From Oscillospiraceae bacterium (GTDB lineage: Bacteria; Bacillota; Clostridia; Oscillospirales; Ruminococcaceae), in the NCBI GenBank assembly GCA_022835495.1, contig BQOK01000001.1, forward strand, positions 3,348,001-3,412,000: 64,000 nt of DNA, read 5' to 3'. The notes below the pieces were generated by a model. That model searched no databases, was not told the DNA's origin, and saw nothing but the letters and a program-made list of their open reading frames with translations. This document shows, one piece after another, positions 44,220-52,966 of the stretch (the first letter of the stretch is position 1; every line of letters begins with the position of its first letter). The position numbers and the translations under genes are program-made.

Positions 44220-46238
44220 TCAGCCGAACAGGGCGCACCGAAGCCCCTGCGGCTCCAATTCCAGTTCCGCCAGTTCCCCTGTGCAGCGCACCGGCCGGGC
44301 CGCCCGATCCACATCAAAGCACTCGGCCTTCCCCGCAGCAGCCGGCAGCCGCAGGCGCAGCGTGCCGCCCTGCGCCCGCTCGTCGCGGCTGGCAAGCACC
44401 ATGCACCGCCCGTCGGCTAGCTCCCAGCAGGTGGCGCTGCAGCCCGCGGGGCACTCCTCCAGCCAGGCATCGTCCGCAAAGCGCGCCCCGCGCAGCAGCG
44501 GCGCAAGCGCCTGCCGAAAGCCCAGCGCCCGCCGGGCGTAGGTGTGGTATTCGCCGTCCTGGGGCCGCATGCGGGTGGTAATGCCCATCCACAGAACGCT
44601 CCCCAGCAAAATGGCCCGGTGCATATCCCGGTAAAACCACAGCCGCTGGTCCCGATCCTCGGTCTCCCAGCCGCGGGGGTTCACCATGTTCACCTGCACA
44701 AATTCCGGAAAGGTATACTTAAACACGTTGTAGTATTCATCGTATTCCGCGCCGTTCCAGGTCAGGTTGCCCCAGGTGTAGCTGCCGTAAATATCGCCGC
44801 AGTTCTCGGTCATCAGGTATGCGTTGGGGTTGCGCGCCTGCAGCCGGCGCAGCAGCTCTTTCAACACATAGGCGTTGCCGTTGTTGAATTCGCCAATGTT
44901 CCCGTGGCTGTGCTCCGGGTTATAGCAGGCAAGCGGCTCGGCCGAGGCCAGCTGATCCAGATACACGCCGTCGCAGCCGTAGCCCAGCGCACAGAACTCG
45001 GCGGTGTCGATCAGGTACTCCCGCCATAAGGCGTCCGAAGGGCAGTTCACCGTAAAGTGCTCGGGGCCGTAGGTCTCGCGCACCGGCTCGCCTTTTTCGT
45101 TGCGCAGCGCCATCCTCTCGCCCATTGTATGATGAAAATCAGACTTGGTGTCAAAGATGCGTGCATTGATGTACAGGGTAGAAAAACCGCCCTGCCCGCG
45201 CACGTATTCCAGCCCGCGCCGCAGCTCCATCGCGCTGCCCAGTTCCATGTCCGGGTAGTATTCCGGGTAGAAGGAATCGAACCCGGTGCGGTTCCAGCCC
45301 GCAAGGAACATGTGCCGCACGCCCCAGGCGGCCCCGGCCTCGTACATGGCGGGGATATCCTTGAAATCGTGCTCGATCTTTCCGCCCCGCTTGAAATTGT
45401 AGCACTGGTTTAAAGCGCACTCGTCCTGCAAAAAGGCCGGGGTGTGGTCAAAATCAAGATGGGGCGCAATGTAGGCGCGGTAGAGCTCTGCGCCGTAATG
45501 CCAATCCCTGGTGGTCACGGCCAGCACATAATCGCCGGTTTCCCAGCACTCGCCGGGGCCGATGCGCCAGTGCTTTCGGAACCCAAAGCCCATCCACGGG
45601 TCCGCGGCGCTGCCGCTTGTCTCGGCGATCACGCCGGTCACCGGGAAGCGCGGGTCGTGGCTGCCGAAATACAGGCCGTTCTCCGGGTCGTAGTAGTACA
45701 TCCAGCTCATGGAGGCCAGGCCGCAGTAATTGATCTCGCGGCGGTAAATGTCCTCAAAGGCAACGCTGCTGGCGCGCCAAAAGTCCTTTTTGTTCACGCC
45801 GTAGCCCGCCACCGGGTTCACCGTGCGCTCCCCCGCGTGGTGGGGGTAGATAATCGCGTCGTCGGTGTGGGTGGCGCCCAGGCATATGCCCCCCAAATGG
45901 GGCATGAGCGTCTCCACAATGGGGCTTTCGCTCTCGTTTTGGATCTTTGCCCGAATGGTCAGCCGGTCGCCCTGCGCAAGGCACTCCACCTTCACCCGCA
46001 CCGGCCGGCCGCCGAACTGCTCATAGTGCAGTGCCAGGCCTCCCGGCACCGCTTCTTCCCGCACCGGGCCCGGGCGCAGCTCCGCCTTCTGCCGCCCGTC
46101 CAGGGCAAACAGGGTCACCAGCGGGTCGCGGGGCGGGGCTTTGATGTAGTCGTCGCCGGTGGCAAGGTTTACAAGGCTTGTAAAATTGTTCGCCTGCGGG
46201 TCAAACTCGGCCCGGAAGGCGCTGGTTTCCAGTTTCAT
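44220..46238 (-). CDS. DUF6259-type glycoside-hydrolase-like protein
   Basis: A 672-residue cytoplasmic protein without signal peptide. Residues about 1-250 are a beta-sandwich domain; about 270-600 a (beta/alpha)8 barrel with GYGCDGVYLDQLAS and MTENCGDIYGS, where acidic residues sit as in GH36/GH101-like glycosidases; about 610-672 a small beta domain. This fits DUF6259 proteins, which are remote relatives of alpha-N-acetylgalactosaminidases. The ATG at 46238 follows GGGAGA. It is the last catabolic gene of locus 2, so it probably cleaves the imported oligosaccharide. Specificity is inferred. Confidence 0.8.
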   Translation of the reverse strand: MKLETSAFRAEFDPQANNFTSLVNLATGDDYIKAPPRDPLVTLFALDGRQKAELRPGPVREEAVPGGLALHYEQFGGRPVRVKVECLAQGDRLTIRAKIQNESESPIVETLMPHLGGICLGATHTDDAIIYPHHAGERTVNPVAGYGVNKKDFWRASSVAFEDIYRREINYCGLASMSWMYYYDPENGLYFGSHDPRFPVTGVIAETSGSAADPWMGFGFRKHWRIGPGECWETGDYVLAVTTRDWHYGAELYRAYIAPHLDFDHTPAFLQDECALNQCYNFKRGGKIEHDFKDIPAMYEAGAAWGVRHMFLAGWNRTGFDSFYPEYYPDMELGSAMELRRGLEYVRGQGGFSTLYINARIFDTKSDFHHTMGERMALRNEKGEPVRETYGPEHFTVNCPSDALWREYLIDTAEFCALGYGCDGVYLDQLASAEPLACYNPEHSHGNIGEFNNGNAYVLKELLRRLQARNPNAYLMTENCGDIYGSYTWGNLTWNGAEYDEYYNVFKYTFPEFVQVNMVNPRGWETEDRDQRLWFYRDMHRAILLGSVLWMGITTRMRPQDGEYHTYARRALGFRQALAPLLRGARFADDAWLEECPAGCSATCWELADGRCMVLASRDERAQGGTLRLRLPAAAGKAECFDVDRAARPVRCTGELAELELEPQGLRCALFG

Positions 46239-46251
46239 CAAGCGTTCTCCC

Positions 46252-46992
46252 TCAATAGCCGAATTGTTCGTACCGCTCCAGCGCCTCGCCGTTGAGGGCC
46301 GAGGCGTTTGGCATGTGGTTCGAGATATACACGCTGGGCTTCAGCCCCATTTCCAGCAGCTTTTCCACCACGGTGCTCTGCAGCGCCCACATCAGGTAGC
46401 TGGCGCTGATGCCGCTGGCCGGGCAGATGGCCTGCCCCAGCTCCTCCACCTCCACCAGGGTATCGCCGTAATTGGTGCAGTTATCAAGGCAGAAGGTGCA
46501 GGCCTCAAACAGGCGCTTGCCGCTGGGGTGCTTGCTGGTCAGATGGCGGGAATACTCCACCGAGGTGATAGCCACGGTGGCGCAGCCCATCTCGTTGGCC
46601 TTGAGCGCCAGGTCCACCGGGAAATAGTTGTATCCAGACACCGAGCCGATCATGATCACATCGTCCGGCAGGATGTTGGCGCGCCCCAGCACATAATCTG
46701 CAAAGCCGGGGATGCTGTCGTACCCCACAATGCCCCGGGCCGGTGCCGGGCGGTAGCGCACCGGGTTCTGGATCTCACAGGTAATGCGGATGGGCTTCAG
46801 GGCCATCATGCCGCCGGTTCGCCCCACCCCCTCGAACATCAGCATGTGGCCGGTGTCCATGATATGCCAGGCCCCGCCGCGGGCAAGCCGCGCCGCGATC
46901 TCCCCGGCCGCGGCCAGCAGGGTTTCCTTCTGGGTCTTTTCCACCGTTTCCAGCACGCCTTTCATGCCCTCAAAATAGCGATCCATCAACAT
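46252..46992 (-). CDS. SIS-domain protein (locus 2, second copy)
   Basis: A 246-residue SIS-fold protein, paralogous to those at 29147-29911 and 47991-48740. HIMDTGHMLMFEGVGRTGGM is the first phosphosugar loop and IGSVSGYNYFPVDLA holds the classical SxSG serine loop. Its start (46992) lies inside the end of the kinase gene (7-base overlap), with GGGGGA 8 bases upstream, so they are translationally coupled. Likely acts on the phosphorylated sugar made by the kinase, as an isomerase or etherase. Confidence 0.85.
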   Translation of the reverse strand: MLMDRYFEGMKGVLETVEKTQKETLLAAAGEIAARLARGGAWHIMDTGHMLMFEGVGRTGGMMALKPIRITCEIQNPVRYRPAPARGIVGYDSIPGFADYVLGRANILPDDVIMIGSVSGYNYFPVDLALKANEMGCATVAITSVEYSRHLTSKHPSGKRLFEACTFCLDNCTNYGDTLVEVEELGQAICPASGISASYLMWALQSTVVEKLLEMGLKPSVYISNHMPNASALNGEALERYEQFGY

Positions 46993-47954
46993 AAATCGGT
47001 TCCCCCGTTCATTCCTTTTGTCAGGCTTTCGCCAAGCTCGGCGGCGCAGAGATCCACACCCGCCGTTTCGGCCAGCACGCACAGGGCGGCGCCCACCACA
47101 GGCGCATACCGGGCGCGCTGCCAGCGGCAGGCGGGCAAAGCCTCGGCCAGCGCCGCCCGGAAGCGATCTTCCATCAAATCGCCCATGCGCGCCACCCCGC
47201 CGGTCAGCGCCACGGGCAGCGCGGTTTCTTCCAAGGTGTCGGCCACGGTTTTTGCAAGCCCCGCCAGGGCGGCCGCCGCCGTGTCCAGGATCTGGCCGGC
47301 GCGCTCGTCGCCCCCGCGGGCCGCCGCAGCCACCACCGGGCACAAAGCCGCCACGGCACTGCGGTCAAACCCGGGCTGGTAGGCAAGGCGGCGCAGGCTC
47401 AGAACATCCGGCGCGCCCAGCGCCTCCAGCGCCAGCGTTTCCAGCAGCGTGCCCTCAAGGCCCCGGTCGTGCAGCCAGGCCAGCCGGTTCAGGCACATGG
47501 CGCCGATGTGGTAGCCGCTGCCCTCGTCGCTGAACAGGGGGCCCCAGCCGCCGGCCGTGGCTTCCTTTCCGCCGCGCCCGCGCCCGGTGGCAAACGACCC
47601 GGTGCCGCTCAGCACCGCAATGCCCGCCGGCCCGCCCAGCGCCGCGTAAAACGCGTTTTTCTCGTCGCCTGCCAGCTGCACCCGGTCGTGCCCCAAAAAG
47701 CGCCGCACCTCACCCAGGCAGGGGCCGAAGCCGGGGATGAACAGCCCTGCGCCCGCAAGCTCGCCGGCGGTCAGCCCGCCCTTTTCCAGGCAGGCCCCAA
47801 TCCCCCGGCACACAGCCTGGGCCGCCTTTTCCTGCGGCAGGAAAATGGCGTTGGCCCCGGGGCCCCGGGTGTGTGCCAGCACCCGGCCGTCCTCCCAAAA
47901 CAGCAGAAACTCCGTTTTGCTGCCTCCGCCGTCGCATACCAGATACGCCCTCAT
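46986..47954 (-). CDS. BadF/NAGK-type sugar kinase (GlcNAc kinase-like)
   Basis: A 322-residue ASKHA-fold kinase. The phosphate-1 motif is VCDGGGSKTEF (8-14), the second is LSGTGSFATGR, and GWGPLFSDEGSGYHIG matches N-acetylglucosamine kinases of the BadF/BcrA family. It probably phosphorylates an amino sugar released by the glycosidase at 44220-46238. The start ATG at 47954 has AGGAGAGGAA upstream. It lies between two SIS genes, as in amino-sugar catabolic operons. Confidence 0.85.
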   Translation of the reverse strand: MRAYLVCDGGGSKTEFLLFWEDGRVLAHTRGPGANAIFLPQEKAAQAVCRGIGACLEKGGLTAGELAGAGLFIPGFGPCLGEVRRFLGHDRVQLAGDEKNAFYAALGGPAGIAVLSGTGSFATGRGRGGKEATAGGWGPLFSDEGSGYHIGAMCLNRLAWLHDRGLEGTLLETLALEALGAPDVLSLRRLAYQPGFDRSAVAALCPVVAAAARGGDERAGQILDTAAAALAGLAKTVADTLEETALPVALTGGVARMGDLMEDRFRAALAEALPACRWQRARYAPVVGAALCVLAETAGVDLCAAELGESLTKGMNGGTDLC

Positions 47955-47990
47955 TGCTTCCTCTCCTTTTTTGCCGCCGGTGTTTCTATT

Positions 47991-48740
47991 TTAGCACAAC
48001 GCGGGAATGCGTGCCCGGTATTCTTCCACCAGCCGCTCGTTGAACGCATCCCCGCCGGGGAGGTTCGCGCTGCACAGCACCGGCGGCTCCAGGCCGTCGG
48101 CCAGGTACAGGTTCTCGATCTTCAGGGCGATGCGCTGCGCGATAAACAGGCTGCCGAAGGTGGAGGCCCCGCCCGTGACCTGCCCCGAGGGCAGCTCCAG
48201 CAGCCCGTCCCCCTTGGGCGCGTGGTTGTCGATCACGATATCGCTCACCTCATACAGCTTTTTGCCCTGCGGGTGGCGGGATTCCAGCGTTTTCGACACC
48301 TGCAGGCTGGTCACGCAGATCACCGTGAGCCCCTGCCCTTTTGCGTAAAGGGCAGCCTCCACCGGCACCGTGTTGATGCCCGAATTCGAGGAGATTAGAA
48401 TGGTATCGCCCGGCCGCAGGTTCGCCCGGCTCAATATCTCGGTGGCCTTGCCGCTCTGCCGTTCCAGTCTTGTGCTGGTGATCGCGCCGGTGTGCAGCAT
48501 CAGCTCCTCCGACAGGATGGGGTCGATGGGCACCAGCCCGCCGGTGCGGTAAAACATCTCCTCCACAATCATGTGGGAGTGCCCGGTGGAAAAAGCGTGC
48601 AGCAGCCCCCCCTGCCGGATCGAGGCGTACGCCGCGCCTGCCGCCGCCTCAATGGGCCCGCGCTCCTCGCGTTCAATGGCATGCAGCATTTCGCATATTC
48701 CGGGCAGATACGCCTCGTCCTGCAACAGTTGTTGGCTCAT
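47991..48740 (-). CDS. SIS-domain protein, UPF0309 type (locus 2, first copy)
   Basis: A 249-residue SIS protein. HAFSTGHSHMIVEEMFYRTGGL is the first loop; ISSNSGINTVPVE holds the SxSG loop, both canonical. The C-terminus PPVLCSANLPGGDAFNERLVEEY matches the locus 1 paralogue. It follows the binding-protein gene after a strong hairpin and precedes the kinase. The family has no firmly known reaction; a phospho-amino-sugar substrate is inferred. Confidence 0.87.
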   Translation of the reverse strand: MSQQLLQDEAYLPGICEMLHAIEREERGPIEAAAGAAYASIRQGGLLHAFSTGHSHMIVEEMFYRTGGLVPIDPILSEELMLHTGAITSTRLERQSGKATEILSRANLRPGDTILISSNSGINTVPVEAALYAKGQGLTVICVTSLQVSKTLESRHPQGKKLYEVSDIVIDNHAPKGDGLLELPSGQVTGGASTFGSLFIAQRIALKIENLYLADGLEPPVLCSANLPGGDAFNERLVEEYRARIPALC

Positions 48741-48781
48741 GTTCGATCTCCGTTCTTACCGCATGCCGCGGTTTTCTCAAA

Positions 48782-48807
48782 GCGAGGGAGGCCAAAGCCT
48801 CCCTCGC
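48782..48807 (-). terminator. Intercistronic hairpin after the locus 2 binding-protein gene
   Basis: 11-bp stem (48782-48792 with 48797-48807), loop of four, followed on the minus strand by TTTGAGAAAA. The U-tract is short, so it may be an mRNA-stabilising hairpin rather than a full terminator. The equivalent hairpin exists in locus 1. Confidence 0.6.
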
Positions 48808-48833
48808 GGTCAGGGGCAACCTGCCCGGTTCGT

Positions 48834-50138
48834 TTACTTGCTCAAAATTTCAGCGCCCTGTTCGTCGACCCGCTTTGCAAATTCAGCCGGATCAATGGCG
48901 CCGGCCCACAGGCTCTCGCATTCCTTCTGGAACATGGTCTGGAACGCGGCGCCGTTCAGGTTCACCGGGTAGGGCACGGCGTTTTCCAGCGCCTGCACAT
49001 AGTACTTGTTGGTGGGCTTTTCCGCCTCGAACGCGGTGGTATCCACCAGGGTGGAGGCAGGCAGGCCGAACTTCATATCCAAAGCGATCTGCTGGCCCTC
49101 CTTGCCGGAAAGGAACTCCACCACCCGCCACGACAGCTCAGGGTTCTTTGCTGTTTTGGGGATCACCCAGGTGTTCACGAACGAGGAGGTCTGGCTCTTG
49201 CCGTTCACGGTGGGCATGGGCAGCACGGTGTAGGCGGTGCCGCTGGCGTCAAAGTTGGCCTCGGTGGAAAGCGCGCCCACCTGCATGGCCACCTTGTTGG
49301 CCATAAACGGCGCAAACTCGCTGTCGCCGAACTGGGCGGCCTGGGCCGCGCTGGGGCAGACCTTATAGGTATTGTACAGATCGTACATGAACTGCATGCC
49401 CTTCTGGGTGTTCGCGTCGGTGGTAAACACGCTGGTCTTGCCGTCCTCGGCGTACATGCTGCCGCCAAAAGCGGCGATCATGGCAAAGGTCTGGTCGGCG
49501 TAGTTCTTCCAGTAGTAACCCCACTGGGCGTCGGCGCCGCTGCCCTTGGTGAGCTGCTTTGCGATCTCCACAAACTCGTCCATGGTCCAGTCCTCGGTGG
49601 GCAGGGCAACGCCCGCGTCCTCAAACATCTTGGTGTTCAGGAACATGACCTTGGGGGTAACGTCGCGGCCCGCGGCATACAGGGTGCCGTTCACGGTGAG
49701 CGCGTCCTTCACCACCGGATACAGCGCGTCCTTGTATTCCTGGCTGGCCAGGTCGTCCAGCGGCAGCAGCATGCCGGAGAGCGCGTAGCGGGGCACCTGG
49801 TCCATGGCCAGCATCATCACGTCGGGGATCTCGCCGCCGGCGAGCTTGGTCACCATGGTGTCGGCGTATTTGCTGGGCACGGTCACAAACTCCAGCTTGA
49901 TGTCGGGGTTCTGCGCCTCAAAATCTTCCTTCATTTTCTGCAGGTGCTCAAATTTGGTGATGTCCCACCAGGTGTACACTTTCAGGGTGGTGGGCTCGGC
50001 CGGGGTGCCGGCCTGGCTGCCCGCCGTGCTGCCGGGGCCCGGGGCCGGGGTGCTGGGCGCGCCGCCGCACGCTGCCAGGCCAAGGGCCAGCGCCAGGGTC
50101 AGAACAAGGGCCAAAGCTTTGACGAATGCCTTTTTCAT
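48834..50138 (-). CDS. Carbohydrate ABC transporter substrate-binding lipoprotein (locus 2)
   Basis: A 434-residue extracellular binding protein. Signal peptide with lipobox LAAC, Cys at residue 24; a Pro/Gly-rich tether to about 50; then family 1 binding fold (LKVYTWWDITKFEHLQKMKEDFE, VPRYALSGMLLPLDDL, SSFVNTWVIPKTAKNPELSWR). It is encoded after the two permeases, the reverse of locus 1. TTGGAGGAAAACG precedes the ATG. Confidence 0.94.
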   Translation of the reverse strand: MKKAFVKALALVLTLALALGLAACGGAPSTPAPGPGSTAGSQAGTPAEPTTLKVYTWWDITKFEHLQKMKEDFEAQNPDIKLEFVTVPSKYADTMVTKLAGGEIPDVMMLAMDQVPRYALSGMLLPLDDLASQEYKDALYPVVKDALTVNGTLYAAGRDVTPKVMFLNTKMFEDAGVALPTEDWTMDEFVEIAKQLTKGSGADAQWGYYWKNYADQTFAMIAAFGGSMYAEDGKTSVFTTDANTQKGMQFMYDLYNTYKVCPSAAQAAQFGDSEFAPFMANKVAMQVGALSTEANFDASGTAYTVLPMPTVNGKSQTSSFVNTWVIPKTAKNPELSWRVVEFLSGKEGQQIALDMKFGLPASTLVDTTAFEAEKPTNKYYVQALENAVPYPVNLNGAAFQTMFQKECESLWAGAIDPAEFAKRVDEQGAEILSK

Positions 50139-50207
50139 GATCGTTTTCCTCCAATATGATTGTTTTTATACAGGGCCCTGCGGCCCGGAATACCAAAAAA
50201 GAGAGCC

Positions 50208-51065
50208 TCACTTCCCGCCAAACCCGGAGTTCATGCTGGACGCCATAAAGTGCTTTTGGAAGATCAGGAACACAACGACGATGGGCACGATGCTCAGGGT
50301 CGCCCCCGCCAGCAGCACCGCCCAGTTGGGCTCCCACTCCTTCAGGTACTTCAGGCCGACCGTCAGGGTGAGCTTGTCATAGTCGTTGATGATCAGCATG
50401 GGCATCAGGAAAGCGTTCCACACGCTGCGGAAGGAAAGGATCGCCGTGGTGGCGATGGCGGGTTTTGCGTTGGGCAGCACCACGCGGAAAAACACCTTGA
50501 ACCGCGAGCAGCCGTCGATGATGGCCGCGTTCTCCAGATCCTTGGGGATGCTCAAAAAGAACTGCCGGAAGAAAAAGATGTTGAACGCGTTGGAGGCCGT
50601 GAACACATTGGTCAAAAACAGCGCGGTATATGTGTTGTACAGGTTCATGTCCACGATGGTCTTGTAGTTGGGGATCAGGGTCACATGGCTGGGGATCATC
50701 ATGGTTGCAATGAACGCCAGAAACAGCAGGTTGCGGCCCCAAAACTCCAGCCGCGTCAGCGCGTAGGCCGTGATCGACGCGATGGCGATCATGCAGATGG
50801 GGATCGCGATGGAAAGAAACACCGAGTTCAGCAAAAAGTTTCCAAAGGGCAGCACCTCAAAGGCGCGCTTGTAATTGTCCAGCGTAAAGGGGTGGGGGAT
50901 CATGTTCAGCGGGCTGTCGGTGTACAGCTGTTCCCGCGCCTTGAACGAGGAAAACAGCGACCAGATAAAGGGGTAGATCATCGCCAGGCTGAGCAGCACC
51001 ATAAACACATGGTAGACCGCGTTGCCCGCCCTGCGGCGGCCGGACATACCGAGCGCTTTTTTCAT
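50208..51065 (-). CDS. Sugar ABC permease, MalG/UgpE type (locus 2)
   Basis: A 285-residue permease with six TM helices and the EAA loop ENAAIIDGCSRFKVFFRVVLPN. The ATG at 51065 is preceded by GGGGGGTG and lies 2 bases after the stop of the partner permease gene. No ATPase is encoded in the locus. Confidence 0.93.
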   Translation of the reverse strand: MKKALGMSGRRRAGNAVYHVFMVLLSLAMIYPFIWSLFSSFKAREQLYTDSPLNMIPHPFTLDNYKRAFEVLPFGNFLLNSVFLSIAIPICMIAIASITAYALTRLEFWGRNLLFLAFIATMMIPSHVTLIPNYKTIVDMNLYNTYTALFLTNVFTASNAFNIFFFRQFFLSIPKDLENAAIIDGCSRFKVFFRVVLPNAKPAIATTAILSFRSVWNAFLMPMLIINDYDKLTLTVGLKYLKEWEPNWAVLLAGATLSIVPIVVVFLIFQKHFMASSMNSGFGGK

Positions 51066-51066
51066 C

Positions 51067-51999
51067 TCATTCACCCCCCTGCTCATTGCGGAACCGGTAC
51101 TGGATCAGCGTCACCACCATAATGAGCGCGAAGAAGATCCATGCCAGGGCCGAGGCATATCCCATGTCGTAGTTGGTAAAGCCCTGTTCGTAGATGTAAT
51201 ACATAATGGTGCTGGTGGAGCCAAGCGGCCCGCCGGCGGTCATGATAAAGATCGACTCGAACATGTTGAACGCCTCGATCACCAGCAGGATCGCCACCAC
51301 GAAGGTGGTGTTCGCCAGCATGGGCACCGTGATGCGGAAGAACTTCTGCAAAGGGGTGGCGCCGTCCACCTCGGCCGCCTCGTACAGGCTCTCGGGAATG
51401 GTCTGCAGCCCTGCCAGGAACATGATCATGTAATAGCCGCACATCTGCCACACCCGCATGATCACCAGGGCGGGCTTGCTCCACTCGGTGCTGGCCAGCC
51501 ACATGGGCGGGTTGTTGAAGCCCAGCACCGTGAGGAAGTTGTTCAAAAGCCCCATGTCCGGGTTGAAGATCCACAGCCAGACCATACTCACCGCCACAGT
51601 GGAGGTGATGCTGGGCAAAAACAGCGCCACCCGGTAGGCCTTGGTCAAGTGCCCTGCCTTTTTGTTGATAAGGATGGCCAGCAGCAGCGAGCAGACCAGC
51701 ACGATGGGCACCAGCGTGATCACAAAATAAAAGGTGTTTCCGAAGTACTGGTAAAAGTATTGATCCTTGGTAAAGGCGCGGATGTAGTTTGCAAGGCCCA
51801 CAAAGTTCGGCTGGCTCAGCAGGCTGTAATCCGTGAGCGAATAGTAAAACGAGCGGATGATCGCCCCAAACGTAAAGATGGCGAACCCGATCAGCGCGGG
51901 CGACACGAACACCCAGCCGGTCAGCGCCTCGCGGCGCTTCAGGCTCAACCGGCGCGCCCGCCTTTTCGGGGCCGCACCCGCATGTTTTTCTGCCTGCAT
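51067..51999 (-). CDS. Sugar ABC permease, MalF/UgpA type (locus 2)
   Basis: A 310-residue permease with an Arg-rich cytoplasmic N-terminus, six TM helices and the EAA loop YEAAEVDGATPLQKFFRITVP. ATG at 51999 with AGGAGG 8 bases away; an extra ten codons upstream are possible but lack a ribosome site. It is the first gene of the operon and stands behind operator site 1 of the GntR regulator. Confidence 0.93.
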   Translation of the reverse strand: MQAEKHAGAAPKRRARRLSLKRREALTGWVFVSPALIGFAIFTFGAIIRSFYYSLTDYSLLSQPNFVGLANYIRAFTKDQYFYQYFGNTFYFVITLVPIVLVCSLLLAILINKKAGHLTKAYRVALFLPSITSTVAVSMVWLWIFNPDMGLLNNFLTVLGFNNPPMWLASTEWSKPALVIMRVWQMCGYYMIMFLAGLQTIPESLYEAAEVDGATPLQKFFRITVPMLANTTFVVAILLVIEAFNMFESIFIMTAGGPLGSTSTIMYYIYEQGFTNYDMGYASALAWIFFALIMVVTLIQYRFRNEQGGE

Positions 52000-52050
52000 A
52001 CTCCCTGCCTCCTGCCTTTCACAACTCAAAATACAATTTCAGAATTTGTC

Positions 52051-52068
52051 ATGTTGTCATAATAACTT
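52051..52068. promoter_or_regulatory. Candidate GntR operator 1 (transporter operon)
   Basis: ATGTTGTCATAATAACTT, similar to the dyad sites at 52852 and 53724. It is 52 bases upstream of the permease start. The corresponding promoter is not clear; TATTAT inside this segment may be its -10. Confidence 0.6.
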
Positions 52069-52073
52069 TGGGT

Positions 52074-52101
52074 AAAAAATGAGCGTCGCCCGCTCATTTT
52101 T
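52074..52101 (-). terminator. Terminator of gntR
   Basis: AAAAATGAGC (52075-52084) pairs with GCTCATTTTT (52092-52101); on the minus strand a TTTTTT run follows. It includes the final codons of gntR, so gntR is transcribed apart from the operon behind it. Confidence 0.85.
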
Positions 52102-52804
52102 CCAGGGTCACGTTGAACACGTATTTGTCGCCCCGGTACACCGATTCCACATATTCAAAGGCGGTGCCGTCGCACTCGTAGGTGGTGCGGCAGATGCGCA
52201 GCACCGGCGCGCCGGGTTTGATCTCCAGCAGCTTTGCCTCCTGCCCTGTGGCCGCCCCTGCCTGGATGCTCTGCACCGCCCGGCAGCTCTCGCAGCCGTA
52301 ATTTTCCCGCAAAAGCGCGTAGACCGAGCCGCTCAGGTCCTGGTTCTCAATTCCCGCGAACCGGTAAAAGGGCATGTGCAGCCGCTCCACGGCCATGGGA
52401 ACCCCGTCCGCACAGCGCACCCTCACAATGTAATACACCTTCTGCTTCGGGTCGAGCTTCAGCTGCTGGGCCACCGTTTCGTTGGGAAAGACCAGCTGCT
52501 GGTCCACCAGCAGGTTCGAGGGGGCAAGCCCCAGGCTGCGCATCTCGTCGCTGAAGCCGATCAGGTGGTTCAACTGCATATCCGCTTTTTTGGGCGAAAC
52601 GAAACTGCCCTTGCCCTGGATCTTGTAGATGTAGCCGGCCTGTGCCAGGCCGTCCAGCGCCTGCCTCACCGTAATGCGGCTCACGCCGAACAGCTCGCCG
52701 ATGGTTTCTTCGGTGGGCATCTGCTGCCCTTCCTCCAGCTTGCCGGCCTCGATCAAGCCCTGGTAATAATTGATAATCTGCGAATATCTGGGAACCGCTT
52801 TCAC
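52094..52804 (-). CDS. GntR-family regulator, HutC/UTRA type
   Basis: A 236-residue repressor: N-terminal winged helix (about 5-70, with EETIGELFGVSRITVRQALDGLAQAGYI) and a C-terminal UTRA ligand domain (about 90-236) that senses sugar phosphates. It lies directly upstream of the locus 2 transporter operon, on the same strand, with its own promoter and terminator. Its promoter carries the best copy of the dyad operator, so it likely represses itself, the operon and the MBL gene until the inducer accumulates. Confidence 0.93.
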   Translation of the reverse strand: MKAVPRYSQIINYYQGLIEAGKLEEGQQMPTEETIGELFGVSRITVRQALDGLAQAGYIYKIQGKGSFVSPKKADMQLNHLIGFSDEMRSLGLAPSNLLVDQQLVFPNETVAQQLKLDPKQKVYYIVRVRCADGVPMAVERLHMPFYRFAGIENQDLSGSVYALLRENYGCESCRAVQSIQAGAATGQEAKLLEIKPGAPVLRICRTTYECDGTAFEYVESVYRGDKYVFNVTLEK

Positions 52805-52851
52805 GTTCCGTCCCCCTTTGCCGGCAGGAAATGCGCGCCTGCAAATTCATC

Positions 52852-52869
52852 ATGTTGTTATAACATCAT
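52852..52869. promoter_or_regulatory. Candidate GntR operator 2 (gntR)
   Basis: ATGTTGTTATAACATCAT is almost perfectly symmetric (16 of 18 positions agree with its reverse complement). It lies immediately downstream of the -10 of the gntR promoter, at the start site. Confidence 0.7.
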
Positions 52870-52870
52870 C

Positions 52871-52899
52871 ATAATAGCATTCCATCCGTACCGCGTCAA
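52871..52899 (-). promoter_or_regulatory. Promoter of gntR
   Basis: Minus strand TTGACG (52899-52894), 17 nt, TATTAT (52876-52871). Confidence 0.78.
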
Positions 52900-52966
52900 G
52901 CGGTGCGGCGGCATTTCTGCTTATTGCCCAAGCCGCGTTCCTTTTGTTTGTGCGAATTGCCCGTTT

